Source: Gluconacetobacter takamatsuzukensis (GTDB lineage Bacteria > Pseudomonadota > Alphaproteobacteria > Acetobacterales > Acetobacteraceae). From it: a stretch of DNA of 64,000 nucleotides. Position numbers and translations under genes: made by a program. Numbering within the stretch: the stretch's first letter is position 1; every line of letters begins with the position of its first letter. The stretch lies in NCBI RefSeq assembly GCF_014174275.1, contig NZ_JABEQK010000013.1, positions 1 to 64,000 on the forward strand, in the 5' to 3' direction. Below the pieces are notes generated by a model, which had not been told where the DNA came from, did no database searches, and worked only from the letters and a program-made list of their open reading frames with translations. Shown piece after piece: positions 36,848-45,534 of this stretch.

Positions 36848-36881
36848 CCTTTCTTCCTGTTTTTCAGGACAGGAAGAAAGG
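36848..36881 (-). terminator. Hairpin downstream of the outer-membrane factor gene
   Basis: CCTTTCTTCCTGT (36848-36860) and ACAGGAAGAAAGG (36869-36881) form a perfect 13-base stem 8 bases after the stop of the minus-strand efflux gene. No T-run follows on that strand, so strength as an intrinsic terminator is uncertain. Confidence 0.55.
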
Positions 36882-36889
36882 ACGGCCGG

Positions 36890-38407
36890 TTATTCCTTGA
36901 AAGCGCGGGCGAGGATGTTCTGCTTTTCCAGCGAGACGGGCAACGCGGTCGCGGTGACGGCGACGCCCTGCCAGCCCCCGCCCATGGCGGTGTAGAGGTT
37001 GACCGCGTCCTGCAACCGCTCCAGCCGCGCCTCGGCCTCGGCATTCTCGGCCGCCAGCGCGGTGCGCTCGGTCGTCAGCACCTCCAGGAAGCCCACCAGG
37101 CCGGCGCTGTAGAGCTTGCGCGCCCGGTCGCTGGCCAGCCGGCTGTCCTCGGCCGCGCGGTGCAGCAATTCGGTGTGCTCGACATCGTCATGCCAGGCCG
37201 CCATCGCATCCTCGACCTCGCGGAAGGCCGTCAGCACCGTCTGGCGGTAGCTCAGCCGGCTGGCTTCCGCCGCCGCCTGCATCCCGCGCACCTGCGCCGT
37301 CAGCTTGCCGCCATGGGCCAGCGGCAGCGAGGCCAGCATGAAGAACTGCCAGCTCAGCGCCCCCGCTTGGAAGAGCTGGTACATCGCCGACGCATTGGGG
37401 TTGAAGTTCAGCGGAATGCTGAAATTCGGATACATCTGCGCCACCGCGACCCCGATCCGCGCCGTGGATTCGGCATAGGCCCGTTCCGCCCGGCGGATGT
37501 CCGGGCGGTTGGCCAGCACGATCGAGGGCATCGTCGCCGGGAAATCCGGCACCTTCGGCAAGGGGCGGGCGATCTTCAGTTCCGCTTCCGTCGTGCCGGG
37601 CATCTGGCCCATCAGCACGTCGAGCGCATGGGTGATCTGGGCGATATGGGTGCGCAGCGGCTCGCGCGCCGCAAGCTGGCTGTCCAGCTCCGCCTTCGCC
37701 TGCGCGATCTGCAGCGTGTTGCCCACGCCTTCCAGATACAGGCGCTGCGTCAGGTCGTAGGCTTCCTGCGCCACGCTGATGTTGCGGTTGGAGATTTCCA
37801 GCCGCAACTGGGTGTCGCGCAGCACCATATAGTCGCTGACCACGGCCGAGAGCATCGTCATCAGCACCGCGCGGCGGTCTTCGATCGTTTCCTCGACCGC
37901 GCGCTCCTGCGCCTCCACGCTGCGGCGGATGCGGCCGAACACGTCGATCTGCCAGCTGGCGCTGACCCCGTAGGACAGGTACGACGCCCCGGGACGGTTG
38001 GCCGGGTTGCCCGGGCGCAGCGGCCAGTTGTCGACATTGAGCGAGTAGCGGGAATCGCCGTTGGTGGTGTTGGCGTCGACCTGCGGATACCAGGCGGAGG
38101 CCTGGCTGTCGCGCAATGCGCGCTCGGCCAGGATGCGCTGGCCGGCGATCTGCAGATCGTAATTGCCGCCGATCGCGCGATCGACCAGCCGGTCCAGTTC
38201 GGCATCGCCGAAACGGTGCCACCAATCCTTCAGCTCGGCATTGGTGCGTGCGATCTCGGCGTCGGTTGCCGGATGCTCGTCCTCGGTGAAGTGCTCGGGC
38301 ACCTTCATCCGGTCGGGCTGGTAGCGCGGGCCGACCGTGCAACCCGCCATTACCAGGGCCGAGGTCAGGACCAGGCCGGCCCGTCGGGTCTTCGTCATCA
38401 TGGTCAT
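36890..38407 (-). CDS. Efflux outer-membrane lipoprotein (NodT/OprM family)
   Basis: A 505-residue outer-membrane factor. The N-terminus has a lipoprotein signal with lipobox LVMAGC (Cys23), followed by TVGPRYQPD, the usual start of NodT-type factors. Two repeated outer-membrane efflux domains follow (DLQIAGQRILAERALRD; SWQIDVFGRIRRSVEAQ; and RPDIRRAERAYAESTARIGVA). It forms the TolC-like exit duct for the pump encoded upstream. It starts 16 bases after the HlyD gene. Fourth gene of the FUSC-DUF1656-HlyD-OMF operon. Confidence 0.93.
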   Translation of the reverse strand: MTMMTKTRRAGLVLTSALVMAGCTVGPRYQPDRMKVPEHFTEDEHPATDAEIARTNAELKDWWHRFGDAELDRLVDRAIGGNYDLQIAGQRILAERALRDSQASAWYPQVDANTTNGDSRYSLNVDNWPLRPGNPANRPGASYLSYGVSASWQIDVFGRIRRSVEAQERAVEETIEDRRAVLMTMLSAVVSDYMVLRDTQLRLEISNRNISVAQEAYDLTQRLYLEGVGNTLQIAQAKAELDSQLAAREPLRTHIAQITHALDVLMGQMPGTTEAELKIARPLPKVPDFPATMPSIVLANRPDIRRAERAYAESTARIGVAVAQMYPNFSIPLNFNPNASAMYQLFQAGALSWQFFMLASLPLAHGGKLTAQVRGMQAAAEASRLSYRQTVLTAFREVEDAMAAWHDDVEHTELLHRAAEDSRLASDRARKLYSAGLVGFLEVLTTERTALAAENAEAEARLERLQDAVNLYTAMGGGWQGVAVTATALPVSLEKQNILARAFKE

Positions 38408-38423
38408 GCTCGCGCCGGGGGCC

Positions 38424-39335
38424 TTACAGATGGTCTTGCAGCCAGGTGGTCAGATGCCCCTTCTGGCTGCGCGATTGCGGGCCGACGGTCACCGTGCAGG
38501 TCATGCCCGCCGCCAGCGTCACGCTTTCGGGCACATGGTCGAGATGGATGCGCACCGGGATGCGCTGTGCCAGGCGGACCCAGGTGAAGATCGGGTTGAC
38601 GTCCTGCAGGCCCAGCCGGTCGGGATTGCCGTTCTGGTCGTTGATGCCGCGCGCGATGGAGACGACATGGCCGGGGATGATCTGCTTGTAGCCCATCAGC
38701 TTGACGCGGGCGACGTCGCCGACATGCACGCCCCACATCTTGGTTTCCTCGAAATATCCGTTCACCCAGTAGGAATCGGCGTCGATCACCGCCAGGCGGG
38801 GCTGGCCGGCCGTGAGATAGTCACCCACCCGCAGGTTCAGGTTGGTCACGTAGCCGTTGACCGGCGAATACAGCACCGAGCGTTGCAGGTTCAGCTTCGC
38901 CAGGTCCAGCGCCGCCCGGGCCGCGTCCACCGCCGCCACCTGCGTCGCCACGTTGGAGTTGAACACTTCCTGTTCTTCCGCCGACACGATGCCGCCCAGC
39001 CCCATGCGGCGCTTCGCGTCGTTGCGCTTGAGCTTCAGGTCTTCCTCGGCCCCGTCCAGCCGGGCCTGGGCCTCGCGGATCGCCAGGCGGAAACGGACCG
39101 GGTCCAGCACGAACAGCGGCTCGCCCTTGTGCACGAACTGGTTGTCCACCACCGGAACCTGCACCACCGTGCCCGGAACTTCCGGCGCCACGTCGACCAC
39201 GTAGACGCGCACGCGCCCGTCGCGCGTCCAGGGGGCAATCATGTACGTGTCCCACAGGGTCACCCCCAGAACGATCGCCAGTACGACGATGCTCAGGGTC
39301 AGGACCACGCGGATCAGGGTGCGTAGAAGGGGCAT
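38424..39335 (-). CDS. HlyD family membrane-fusion protein (AaeA-like)
   Basis: A 303-residue periplasmic adaptor. One N-terminal membrane helix (TLIRVVLTLSIVVLAIVLGV) is followed by a lipoyl half-motif (APEVPGTVVQVPVVDNQFVHKG), a coiled-coil hairpin (about 80-150), the second half-motif SPVNGYVTNLNLRVGDYL, and a beta-barrel. The length and partner genes match AaeA of aromatic-acid efflux pumps rather than RND adaptors. It lies 43 bases after DUF1656 and links the FUSC inner-membrane pump to the outer-membrane factor. Confidence 0.92.
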   Translation of the reverse strand: MPLLRTLIRVVLTLSIVVLAIVLGVTLWDTYMIAPWTRDGRVRVYVVDVAPEVPGTVVQVPVVDNQFVHKGEPLFVLDPVRFRLAIREAQARLDGAEEDLKLKRNDAKRRMGLGGIVSAEEQEVFNSNVATQVAAVDAARAALDLAKLNLQRSVLYSPVNGYVTNLNLRVGDYLTAGQPRLAVIDADSYWVNGYFEETKMWGVHVGDVARVKLMGYKQIIPGHVVSIARGINDQNGNPDRLGLQDVNPIFTWVRLAQRIPVRIHLDHVPESVTLAAGMTCTVTVGPQSRSQKGHLTTWLQDHL

Positions 39336-39378
39336 TGTCTATCTCGGACCTTGCAGGGGGCAGTTGTTCGGCCGTTTT

Positions 39379-39576
39379 TCAGACGAACAGGATCATCAGG
39401 CACAGAACACAAGTGTAGAGGGCGACCTCGAACAGCGCGAGATGCCAGAACCATTTCATGATGCCGGTCCACCAGAGCAGGAAGCGGATCAGCATGGTCA
39501 CCGGCAGGGCGGCGATCGCGTAGACGACGATCGGCGCCATGAAGACGCCGAAGAAATTGAACTCGGTCAGCATCAC
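39379..39576 (-). CDS. DUF1656 small membrane protein (AaeX-like)
   Basis: A 65-residue protein with two hydrophobic helices. The N-terminal MLTEFNFFGVFMAPIVVY is characteristic of DUF1656/AaeX, always found beside AaeA-AaeB pumps; its role is not established. The start is GTG at 39576 or the directly following ATG, overlapping the stop of the FUSC gene, which indicates translational coupling. Confidence 0.9.
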   Translation of the reverse strand: MMLTEFNFFGVFMAPIVVYAIAALPVTMLIRFLLWWTGIMKWFWHLALFEVALYTCVLCLMILFV

Positions 39577-41807
39577 GCGACTCTCATTCCGAACGAACGC
39601 GTCCTGGGTGGGATGGCCATACTCAGCCTGTTATCGGCGCCGGGCATGTCGCCAGGCAATTGCAGTGGACCATGTTTGTGAAAGAATCCGGGCGCCGAGT
39701 CTACCAGGAGCGATGCCTGTTCGAGGCAGGCGGCGATGCGCCGGGTGGGAACGTGGGAGGGCGCGGGACGGTCTTCGACGTCGCGCATGACTTCCTGCGC
39801 CGCCGTGCGCAGGACCAGCGCGGTACGGGTTGGATGGCTGCACAGGTGCTGGAACGATTCCAGCGCCGCCAGCGTGCGGGCGCGGTCCTGTGCATGGACC
39901 GCCGGATGCTGCGCCAGATGCCGCAGGCGCGTGATCAGGCGCCCCACCGAGACGCAGATGAACGCCGCGTCGGTGGTTTCGTAGACGCGCCGGGGAGGGG
40001 CGACCAGCGAGAAGCGCTGGATCATGCGCAGGATCTTCTGCATCTGCAGGTTTTCCCACACCGTCCAGCTGACCGGGCGGTCCAGCGGCAGGCGGGCCAG
40101 CTGCTGGGTGGCGCGGTTGATCGACATGACCAGCCGGCCGGTGTCGAGCCGGTGGTCGGAGGGGAGAATGACGCGGAATACCAGGGCCAGCCCGATCAGG
40201 GCGATGAGGTAGGACAGCCAGACATTCATCAGCGACAGGTCGTCGAAGGAGATCGGGTTGCGGATCTGCACCATCGCATTGAAGAACACCGCATAGCCGA
40301 AGCCCCGCATGGCGTGGCGGGGGTGGAACTGAAGCCAGATGCCCGGCAGCAGGCAGACCGAAAGGGACAGCCACAGCAGCGGATAGCCGTCGATGCGCGG
40401 CAGGAAAAAGGTCTGGCAGATGAAGGCGGCGGGGATCGCGGCCAGGGTGCCGCTGGCGAACATGACGCTGGCGCGGGATGCCACGGGGCTGGTGGCCAGA
40501 AGGCAGGAAGCCGGGATGAGGTAGGCGAGCATGCTGGCACCGTTGGACCAGCGGAAGACGTACCAGGTCAGGCAGCCCAGCAACGTCACGAACGCGCCGC
40601 GCGTGCCGTTGCGCAGTGCCGCCGGCCAGTCGAAGAACAGGCGCAGCCTGATGGGGCGGACATGGGCCTGGGGGCCCACGAAATCGTCCAGCGCGCCGCG
40701 CAGCTGCACCAGCATGTCGCGCTCATTGTCGATGAACGCGATCGTGGGCAGGTCTTTCGTTTCCTCGGCCAGATTGTCCAGCGTGGTGATGGCGGTAGCG
40801 AGACGCGCGCGCATGTGGCCCGGATCGTCAAGATGCAGGTTTTCCGGCGGGGTGACGGAGAAGCTGGCCATCACCTCGTGCACCAGGTCGCGGGCGGCTG
40901 TCGTCTGCGGGTTTTCCGGAGGCTGGTCGCGCCAGATCGGGTGGTGGGTGCTGAGCAGCCCCAGCAGCCGGGCCACGCCGGCGCGCAGGCCGTCGGCCCG
41001 GCGGCCGATCGCGAAATTGTCGGCGGCGGCGTATTCGATCGCCTCGACCAGCGCATTGGCCTGGGAGAGCAGGCGGGCGCGCGCATCGTAGCTGGTCAGC
41101 GTCATGGCGCGGAAGGACAGAGGCTGGCCGCCATCGTCGGGCATCGGGGTCTGGCCGGGTGCGATGTCCTCCATGTCCGTCGGGTGGGAGAACTGGCCGG
41201 TGATGTTGCGCAGCGTCTGGTCGACCTGGCGCAGGACCTTTTCCGGCCGGCTGACCGAGGTGACCAGGAACACCACCGCCGTGCTGACGATGCCGACCGT
41301 GACCGCCGACAGGCGCGACATGGCGGCCATGAAGATGCGGTCGGGGTCGGCGAAGGTGGAGATCGAGACCAGCACGATGGTGTAGCCCGCCAGCACCGCG
41401 GCATAGGCCTTGTAGAAGCGCAGCAGCGTCGACACGCAGCAGGCGATGCCGATGATGACCGACAGGCCCATGAAATAGAGCATCGGCGACTGGGGGAAGG
41501 CCGCCATCAGCAGGACCGCCGCCGTCGCGCCGATCACGGTGCCGAAGATGCGCCAGAAGCTCTTGGAGACCATCGCGCCGACGACCGGGTTGGCCACGAT
41601 CAGGACGGTCGTGACCGACGACATCGGTGTCTGGAGCTGGAAGAAGAAGGCGAGGAACAGGGCCAGCCCGACGGCGAGCAGCGCGCGGATGCTGTAGGCG
41701 ATGGTCGGCGAGAGCGTCTTCCAGTCGGGGAAGGCGAAGCCGCCGAAGCGGACCAGCGAGCGCGGGACGTGCAGCGCCGTGTGGGGGGGGACCAGCCGGA
41801 TGCTCAT
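39573..41807 (-). CDS. FUSC-family aromatic-acid exporter (AaeB-like)
   Basis: A 744-residue inner-membrane transporter with two sets of membrane helices (about 25-200 and 390-540) and cytoplasmic domains between and after them, the layout of FUSC/AaeB. TIAYSIRALLAVGLALFLAF starts the first set. With AaeX-, AaeA- and OMF-like partners it should export organic acids or toxic aromatics across both membranes, useful for an acid-producing bacterium; the substrate is inferred from family only. The ATG at 41807 is chosen because 14 further upstream codons read through low-quality sequence. First gene of the operon; a palindrome lies 170 bases upstream. Confidence 0.9.
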   Translation of the reverse strand: MSIRLVPPHTALHVPRSLVRFGGFAFPDWKTLSPTIAYSIRALLAVGLALFLAFFFQLQTPMSSVTTVLIVANPVVGAMVSKSFWRIFGTVIGATAAVLLMAAFPQSPMLYFMGLSVIIGIACCVSTLLRFYKAYAAVLAGYTIVLVSISTFADPDRIFMAAMSRLSAVTVGIVSTAVVFLVTSVSRPEKVLRQVDQTLRNITGQFSHPTDMEDIAPGQTPMPDDGGQPLSFRAMTLTSYDARARLLSQANALVEAIEYAAADNFAIGRRADGLRAGVARLLGLLSTHHPIWRDQPPENPQTTAARDLVHEVMASFSVTPPENLHLDDPGHMRARLATAITTLDNLAEETKDLPTIAFIDNERDMLVQLRGALDDFVGPQAHVRPIRLRLFFDWPAALRNGTRGAFVTLLGCLTWYVFRWSNGASMLAYLIPASCLLATSPVASRASVMFASGTLAAIPAAFICQTFFLPRIDGYPLLWLSLSVCLLPGIWLQFHPRHAMRGFGYAVFFNAMVQIRNPISFDDLSLMNVWLSYLIALIGLALVFRVILPSDHRLDTGRLVMSINRATQQLARLPLDRPVSWTVWENLQMQKILRMIQRFSLVAPPRRVYETTDAAFICVSVGRLITRLRHLAQHPAVHAQDRARTLAALESFQHLCSHPTRTALVLRTAAQEVMRDVEDRPAPSHVPTRRIAACLEQASLLVDSAPGFFHKHGPLQLPGDMPGADNRLSMAIPPRTRSFGMRVA

Positions 41808-41977
41808 GTCCGGATTGCCGCGCCCATGGGCCGGGCGGCCGGCCCGCAAGGCAGCGGAGCGCGACCGGGCCGTCCCTGGCGGGCGGGGCCTTTATGGGTC
41901 AGACGACGTCCAAAGGATCGTGCCCGTGCACTACGCTCGGAGTCCGCCATCCCTGCAGCTACCCGGTTCCCTGACTG

Positions 41978-41999
41978 TCATGAGCCCGCATGCTCATGA
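41978..41999. promoter_or_regulatory. Palindrome upstream of the efflux operon
   Basis: TCATGAGC (41978-41985) and GCTCATGA (41992-41999) form a perfect 8-base inverted repeat with a 6-base spacer, in the non-coding stretch between the FUSC start (41807) and the end of the next gene (42103). It could be an operator for the efflux operon; no regulator gene is adjacent. Confidence 0.4.
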
Positions 42000-42102
42000 T
42001 TTTGTGACGAGGGAACACGTTTCCAGAAATGGGGGGCGGGGGCCAATGCAATTTCAGCATGGTCCCCAACCGGCTTTGGCGTCTCTCCCGCCCAGGCGGG
42101 TG

Positions 42103-42543
42103 TCAGATGCCGCCCTTGCGGCCGAAGAGCGTGCGGACGATGTGCATCAGCGCACGCAGGGCCTGGCGGCCGACCGGGCCGGCGATCGCGCCCGTGACCG
42201 CCGTGATGGCCATGGCCTGGCGCAGTTCGTTCAGCGCATGTTCGCGGGCGAAGCGGGCGCGGATTTCGGTGGCGGTCATGATCGAGCGGCGGCCGAGCAG
42301 CAGGAAGAGCAGCGCCATGACGGCGTCTACCGCGAAGACCAGGATGGCCGCGCCGAGCACGCTGAACCCCAGCGTCTGGTAGGCGAAGGCCCACAGCAGC
42401 GCGTGCCCCGACAGGATCGCCAGCAGGCCGAACACGCCGGCGACGACCAGGAACGCCACCTGCCTGCCTATGCGGATGGCCATCTCGCGGCGTACGGTCA
42501 GTTCCGCCTGGACAGTGGCTTTGCCAAGTTCGGCTATCTTCAT
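42103..42543 (-). CDS. Holin-X/YqjE-like membrane protein
   Basis: A 146-residue protein with two central membrane helices (VAFLVVAGVFGLLAILSG and LGAAILVFAVDAVMALLFLLLG) flanked by charged helices, the architecture of the phage-holin-superfamily-III/YqjE group of small envelope proteins. Function is not known. The ATG at 42543 begins MKIAELGKATVQAELTVRRE; the longer frame upstream is not credible. It lies 295 bases upstream of the FUSC operon on the same strand. Confidence 0.7.
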   Translation of the reverse strand: MKIAELGKATVQAELTVRREMAIRIGRQVAFLVVAGVFGLLAILSGHALLWAFAYQTLGFSVLGAAILVFAVDAVMALLFLLLGRRSIMTATEIRARFAREHALNELRQAMAITAVTGAIAGPVGRQALRALMHIVRTLFGRKGGI

Positions 42544-42894
42544 GGTCCTTGCTTCTTCCCTCTGCTTCGTTGGCGGGCGTTCCGCCGGAATGCCCGCCCG
42601 GCCAGATAGCTGATCGCGGCACGGGTGGCGATGGCCGCCGGTGGCGTCTGGCGCCCGGCAGCGTGGATCGGGCGCGATGATCGGCCAGTTTGCGCGCCTT
42701 GGCAACGAGGGTCGGCCTGCCGCCGGGAGGGCGGCCCCGGGTCCGCTTGGGTGCCGATGGCGGTGCGGGGCCGGTTGCCCGGAAGGGGGTTCTGGCGATT
42801 TTACGCGCTGGGACCGCAAGATTGGTCGTATCTTTCATGGGGGTTGTCTACACTCGACGGCTTTCGTTCCGTCCTGTCAGGTTTCGCTTCTCGC
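42544..42894. other. Divergent intergenic region, 351 bases
   Basis: No gene is visible. A hairpin GGCGGGCGTTCC/GGAATGCCCGCC lies at 42572-42598, in the expected leader of the minus-strand membrane-protein gene. The right half must contain the promoter of the ABC-like cassette; GGTTGTCTACACTCGACGGC near 42842 is the least GC-rich stretch, but no -10/-35 pair is convincing. Confidence 0.5.
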
Positions 42895-44010
42895 ATGGCT
42901 CCCCTCTCTCCACGTCTTGACGTTCGCGGATTTGTGTGTGCGCCGGTGGGGGCCTGCACGCCCGCGCTGTCCTTTTCGGTCGCGCCCGGCGGATGCCTGG
43001 CCCTGCTGGGGGACCGCGCGGCCGACCTGTCGGGCCTGATGGATACGCTGGCCGGCCATCTGCCGTGCGTGGCCGGGGAGATCCTGCTCGATGGGCGGGA
43101 CGTGTCCGGGCTGCCGGTGGGCGGGCGGGGGCTGGGGCTGTTCAGTGCGCGGGACCCGCTGTTCGCGCATCTGACGGTGCGGCGGAACCTGGCCTTTCCG
43201 CTGGAGGCGCGGGGCATGGCGCGCCCGGCGATCGCGGCGCGGGTGGATGCCGTCCTGGCCCTGCTGGGGCTGGATGGATGTGCCGGCCACCGCCCGCGCG
43301 CGCTTGCCCCGCAGGATGAATGGCGTGCGCGGCTTGGCCGGCTGCTGGTGTTTGCGCCGTCGGTCCTGCTGCTGGACGACCCGTTCGCGGGGCTGGAGCG
43401 CGGGGACCGGCTGGCGATGCGCCGCCTGCTGGCGCGCGTGAGCCGGGCGCAGGGGCTGACGTTGCTGCTGGCGACCGGGGACCGGGACGACGCGCTGCTG
43501 CTGGGGGAGACGATCGGCATCCTGTCCGGCCGCGCGCTGTTGCAGACCGGCAGTGCGGCCGAACTGTTCGACCGGCCGGCCTGCGACCGGGTGGCCACCG
43601 GGTTTGGCGATGCCAACGCGCTGACCGGTCGGGTCGCGTGGGTGGAGGACGACCTGGCCTCGGTCCATCTGGCCAGCGGTGCGCGGGTCGAGGCCATGGC
43701 GGGGGAGGGGCTGGGGGACGACATGCTGTGTACGCTGTGCGTCCGGCCCGACCGGATCGCCACCCTGTTTCCGACCGGACGGGCTGCCGCCGACGAGGAC
43801 GGGGAGGACACGCTGCCGGCAGTGCTGGCGGGGCTGCACCATATGGGTGACCATATCCGGCTGCGTTTTCGCCTGGAGGACGGGCAGGAGGTGCTGGTGC
43901 GCCGGCCGCCCGCGCAGAACCTGACCGGGCTTGTGCCCGGACGGACCGCGCGGCTGGCGTGGCAGCCGGCCCATGCGGTGGCCTTTCCGTTTCGCGGGGA
44001 AATGGGCTAG
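42895..44010 (+). CDS. Degenerate ABC transporter ATPase-like protein with TOBE-like C-terminus
   Basis: A 371-residue protein that aligns end to end with PotA/spermidine-type ABC ATPases, but every nucleotide motif is altered. The Walker A place (39-47) reads GDRAADLSG with no lysine; the Q-loop glutamine is Ser84; the signature (137-144) is LAPQDEWR instead of LSGGQ; Walker B is VLLLDDPFAGLE (Asp161-Asp162, no Glu); the H-loop histidine is Gly195 (LLATGDRDDA). The C-terminal part (VRPDRIATLFP; VLAGLHHMGDHIRLRFRLEDGQEV) retains a TOBE-like fold. The frame is intact over its whole length, arguing against a simple pseudogene. ATG 42895 begins the conserved part. The binding protein starts 1 base after the stop. 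Confidence 0.75.
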   Translation: MAPLSPRLDVRGFVCAPVGACTPALSFSVAPGGCLALLGDRAADLSGLMDTLAGHLPCVAGEILLDGRDVSGLPVGGRGLGLFSARDPLFAHLTVRRNLAFPLEARGMARPAIAARVDAVLALLGLDGCAGHRPRALAPQDEWRARLGRLLVFAPSVLLLDDPFAGLERGDRLAMRRLLARVSRAQGLTLLLATGDRDDALLLGETIGILSGRALLQTGSAAELFDRPACDRVATGFGDANALTGRVAWVEDDLASVHLASGARVEAMAGEGLGDDMLCTLCVRPDRIATLFPTGRAAADEDGEDTLPAVLAGLHHMGDHIRLRFRLEDGQEVLVRRPPAQNLTGLVPGRTARLAWQPAHAVAFPFRGEMG

Positions 44011-44011
44011 C

Positions 44012-45043
44012 GTGCCCGGCTCTTTGTCCTGCCTCCTGCGAAAGTCCATCCCCCTGTCCGGCTCGTTCCGCACCCTCCGATCGTTCCGTCGTCTTCTGAT
44101 CGGGCTGCTGCTGCTGGCGATCGTGTCGACCGGCGGGAATGCCCGGGCGGGCTGGCGCGCGCATGCGCTGGTGGTGAACAGCCTGGGCGGCGCGCTGGGC
44201 AGCGCCCAGGACAAGGCGTTCTTCCGCCCCTTCGCGGCGCAGAAGGGGTTCGGCATCCTGCGCTATGTCTGGGATGGCACGCCGCAGCCCCGGACCGCGC
44301 ATGGCACCGGCCATGCCTGGACCGTGGCACTGATGGAAGACAGCACCGTGCGCGCCGCCTGCATGCAGGGGACCCTGCTGCGCCTGGGGGGCGCCCCGGG
44401 CAGCGCGGATGCCTGCGGCGTGCCGGCGCTGCGCGAGGGGATTGCGCTGGCGTGGGATCGCGGGCGCATTCCCGTAGCCCCGCACTGGAGCGATTTCTGG
44501 AACGTCGTGCGCTATCCCGGCAAGCGTGGCCTGCGCAAGGACCCGCGCTCGACGCTGGAGATCGCGTTGATGGCCGATGGGGTGGCGCCGGCCGATGTCT
44601 ATGCCGTGCTGGGCACGCCCGAGGGGGTGGCCCGCGCGTTCCGCAAGCTCAGCCAGTTGCGTCCTTATATCGTGTGGTGGACCAGCCCGGCGGAATCCGC
44701 GCGCATCATCGGCAATGGCAGCGTGCTGATGACCAGCGCGGCAGGGGGCGAGGTGGCGGCGGCCGGGACCGGCCAGCGCGATGTCGGGCTGCAATGGGAG
44801 CAGAGCCTGGATGAGGGCCTGTCCTGGGGGGTTGCGCCCGACCTGGACCGGGCCGCGCTGGATCGCGCGCGTAGCCTGCTGCATTTCATGGCCCAGCCCG
44901 AGCAGGTGGCGCGGTTTGCCGGGCTCTATCACGCGCACCCCGACGGATCGGCCGCGCAGCCGCTGCCGATGGATGCGTCCTTCTGGCAGGAGCATCTGCC
45001 CGATCTGTCCAGGCGCTTCGCGGACTGGCTGGCCGCGCCATGA
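44012..45043 (+). CDS. PotD-like extracellular solute-binding protein
   Basis: A 343-residue exported protein of the spermidine/putrescine-binding class. A signal peptide (LLIGLLLLAIVSTGGNARA, cleavage near GW) follows a basic N-region. LVVNSLGGALGSAQDKAFFRPF, then WDRGRIPVAPHWSDFWNVVRYPGKRGLRKDPRSTLEIALMADG and KLSQLRPYIVWWTSPAE are the PotD-type core. The GTG at 44012 is 1 base after the ATPase-like gene; its stop overlaps the start of the small permease-like gene (ATGA). The ligand may be a polyamine or another small cation, but this is inference. Confidence 0.8.
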   Translation: MPGSLSCLLRKSIPLSGSFRTLRSFRRLLIGLLLLAIVSTGGNARAGWRAHALVVNSLGGALGSAQDKAFFRPFAAQKGFGILRYVWDGTPQPRTAHGTGHAWTVALMEDSTVRAACMQGTLLRLGGAPGSADACGVPALREGIALAWDRGRIPVAPHWSDFWNVVRYPGKRGLRKDPRSTLEIALMADGVAPADVYAVLGTPEGVARAFRKLSQLRPYIVWWTSPAESARIIGNGSVLMTSAAGGEVAAAGTGQRDVGLQWEQSLDEGLSWGVAPDLDRAALDRARSLLHFMAQPEQVARFAGLYHAHPDGSAAQPLPMDASFWQEHLPDLSRRFADWLAAP

Positions 45044-45486
45044 CCGGACTGCCGGCTTTTTCGGCGCCGGCGCTGGCGGTCAGTCTGCTGGTGGAAGGGG
45101 GGGCGGCCGTGGCCGCCTGCGGGTTCGGCCTGCTGCTGCGGGCGGGGCCGGTCGGGCGGCGTGCGCTGTCGGGCGCGCGGGTCTGTGCGCTGGCGCTTGC
45201 GTTGCCGGGATGGATGGGGGCCGTTGCATTGTCCGGCCCCTGGCGGGAGGATGGCGTGGAGCCGGTGGTGACGCAGGCTGTCTGCCTGGTGCCGCTGGTG
45301 CTGTTGCCGCTGCTGCGTGCGCTCGACCGGTTGCCGCCCGGACTGGCGCGGACGGCGGCGGGCCTGGGAGCGGGGCGGGCCGTGCGGGTGCGGGGCCTGT
45401 GGGTGCCGCTGCTGGGGCCGGCGGCGCTGGCCGCGGCGGGGCTGGCGCTGGCGGGGGCGGTGATGGTGGGCGTGCTGGACGCGTAG
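45040..45486 (+). CDS. Truncated ABC permease-like membrane protein
   Basis: A 148-residue protein with about four hydrophobic helices. The segment ALDRLPPGLARTAAGLGAGRAVRVRGLWVPLL is placed like the cytoplasmic EAA loop by which ABC permeases dock on their ATPase (EAAxxLGA-x-x-F-x-x-V-x-LP), but the protein is about half the usual 270-290 residues. ATGA overlap couples it to the binding-protein gene. As its ATPase-like partner also lacks catalytic motifs, the set may no longer be a transporter, or may need subunits encoded elsewhere. Confidence 0.65.
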   Translation: MTGLPAFSAPALAVSLLVEGGAAVAACGFGLLLRAGPVGRRALSGARVCALALALPGWMGAVALSGPWREDGVEPVVTQAVCLVPLVLLPLLRALDRLPPGLARTAAGLGAGRAVRVRGLWVPLLGPAALAAAGLALAGAVMVGVLDA

Positions 45487-45534
45487 GCGGCGTTTTTCTT
45501 CTCTCCGGCCGCCGGATTCAGTAAGACGGTCGCC

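Larger units (their letters stand above)
36581..36889. other. Intergenic region, 309 bases, with two hairpins
   Basis: No gene is visible. The right half holds two perfect inverted repeats annotated separately (36787-36812 and 36848-36881). The left half, just upstream of the small repeat protein, is A+T-rich and probably contains its promoter; no clear -35/-10 pair could be assigned. Confidence 0.6.

Noticed and set aside
39660-41999. 779-codon plus-strand frame over the FUSC gene
   Set aside because: Antisense shadow; the minus frame encodes a full FUSC transporter with partners in an operon.
42895-44010. Ordinary functional PotA-type ATPase
   Set aside because: All nucleotide-binding motifs are missing, so a normal ATPase call would be misleading.
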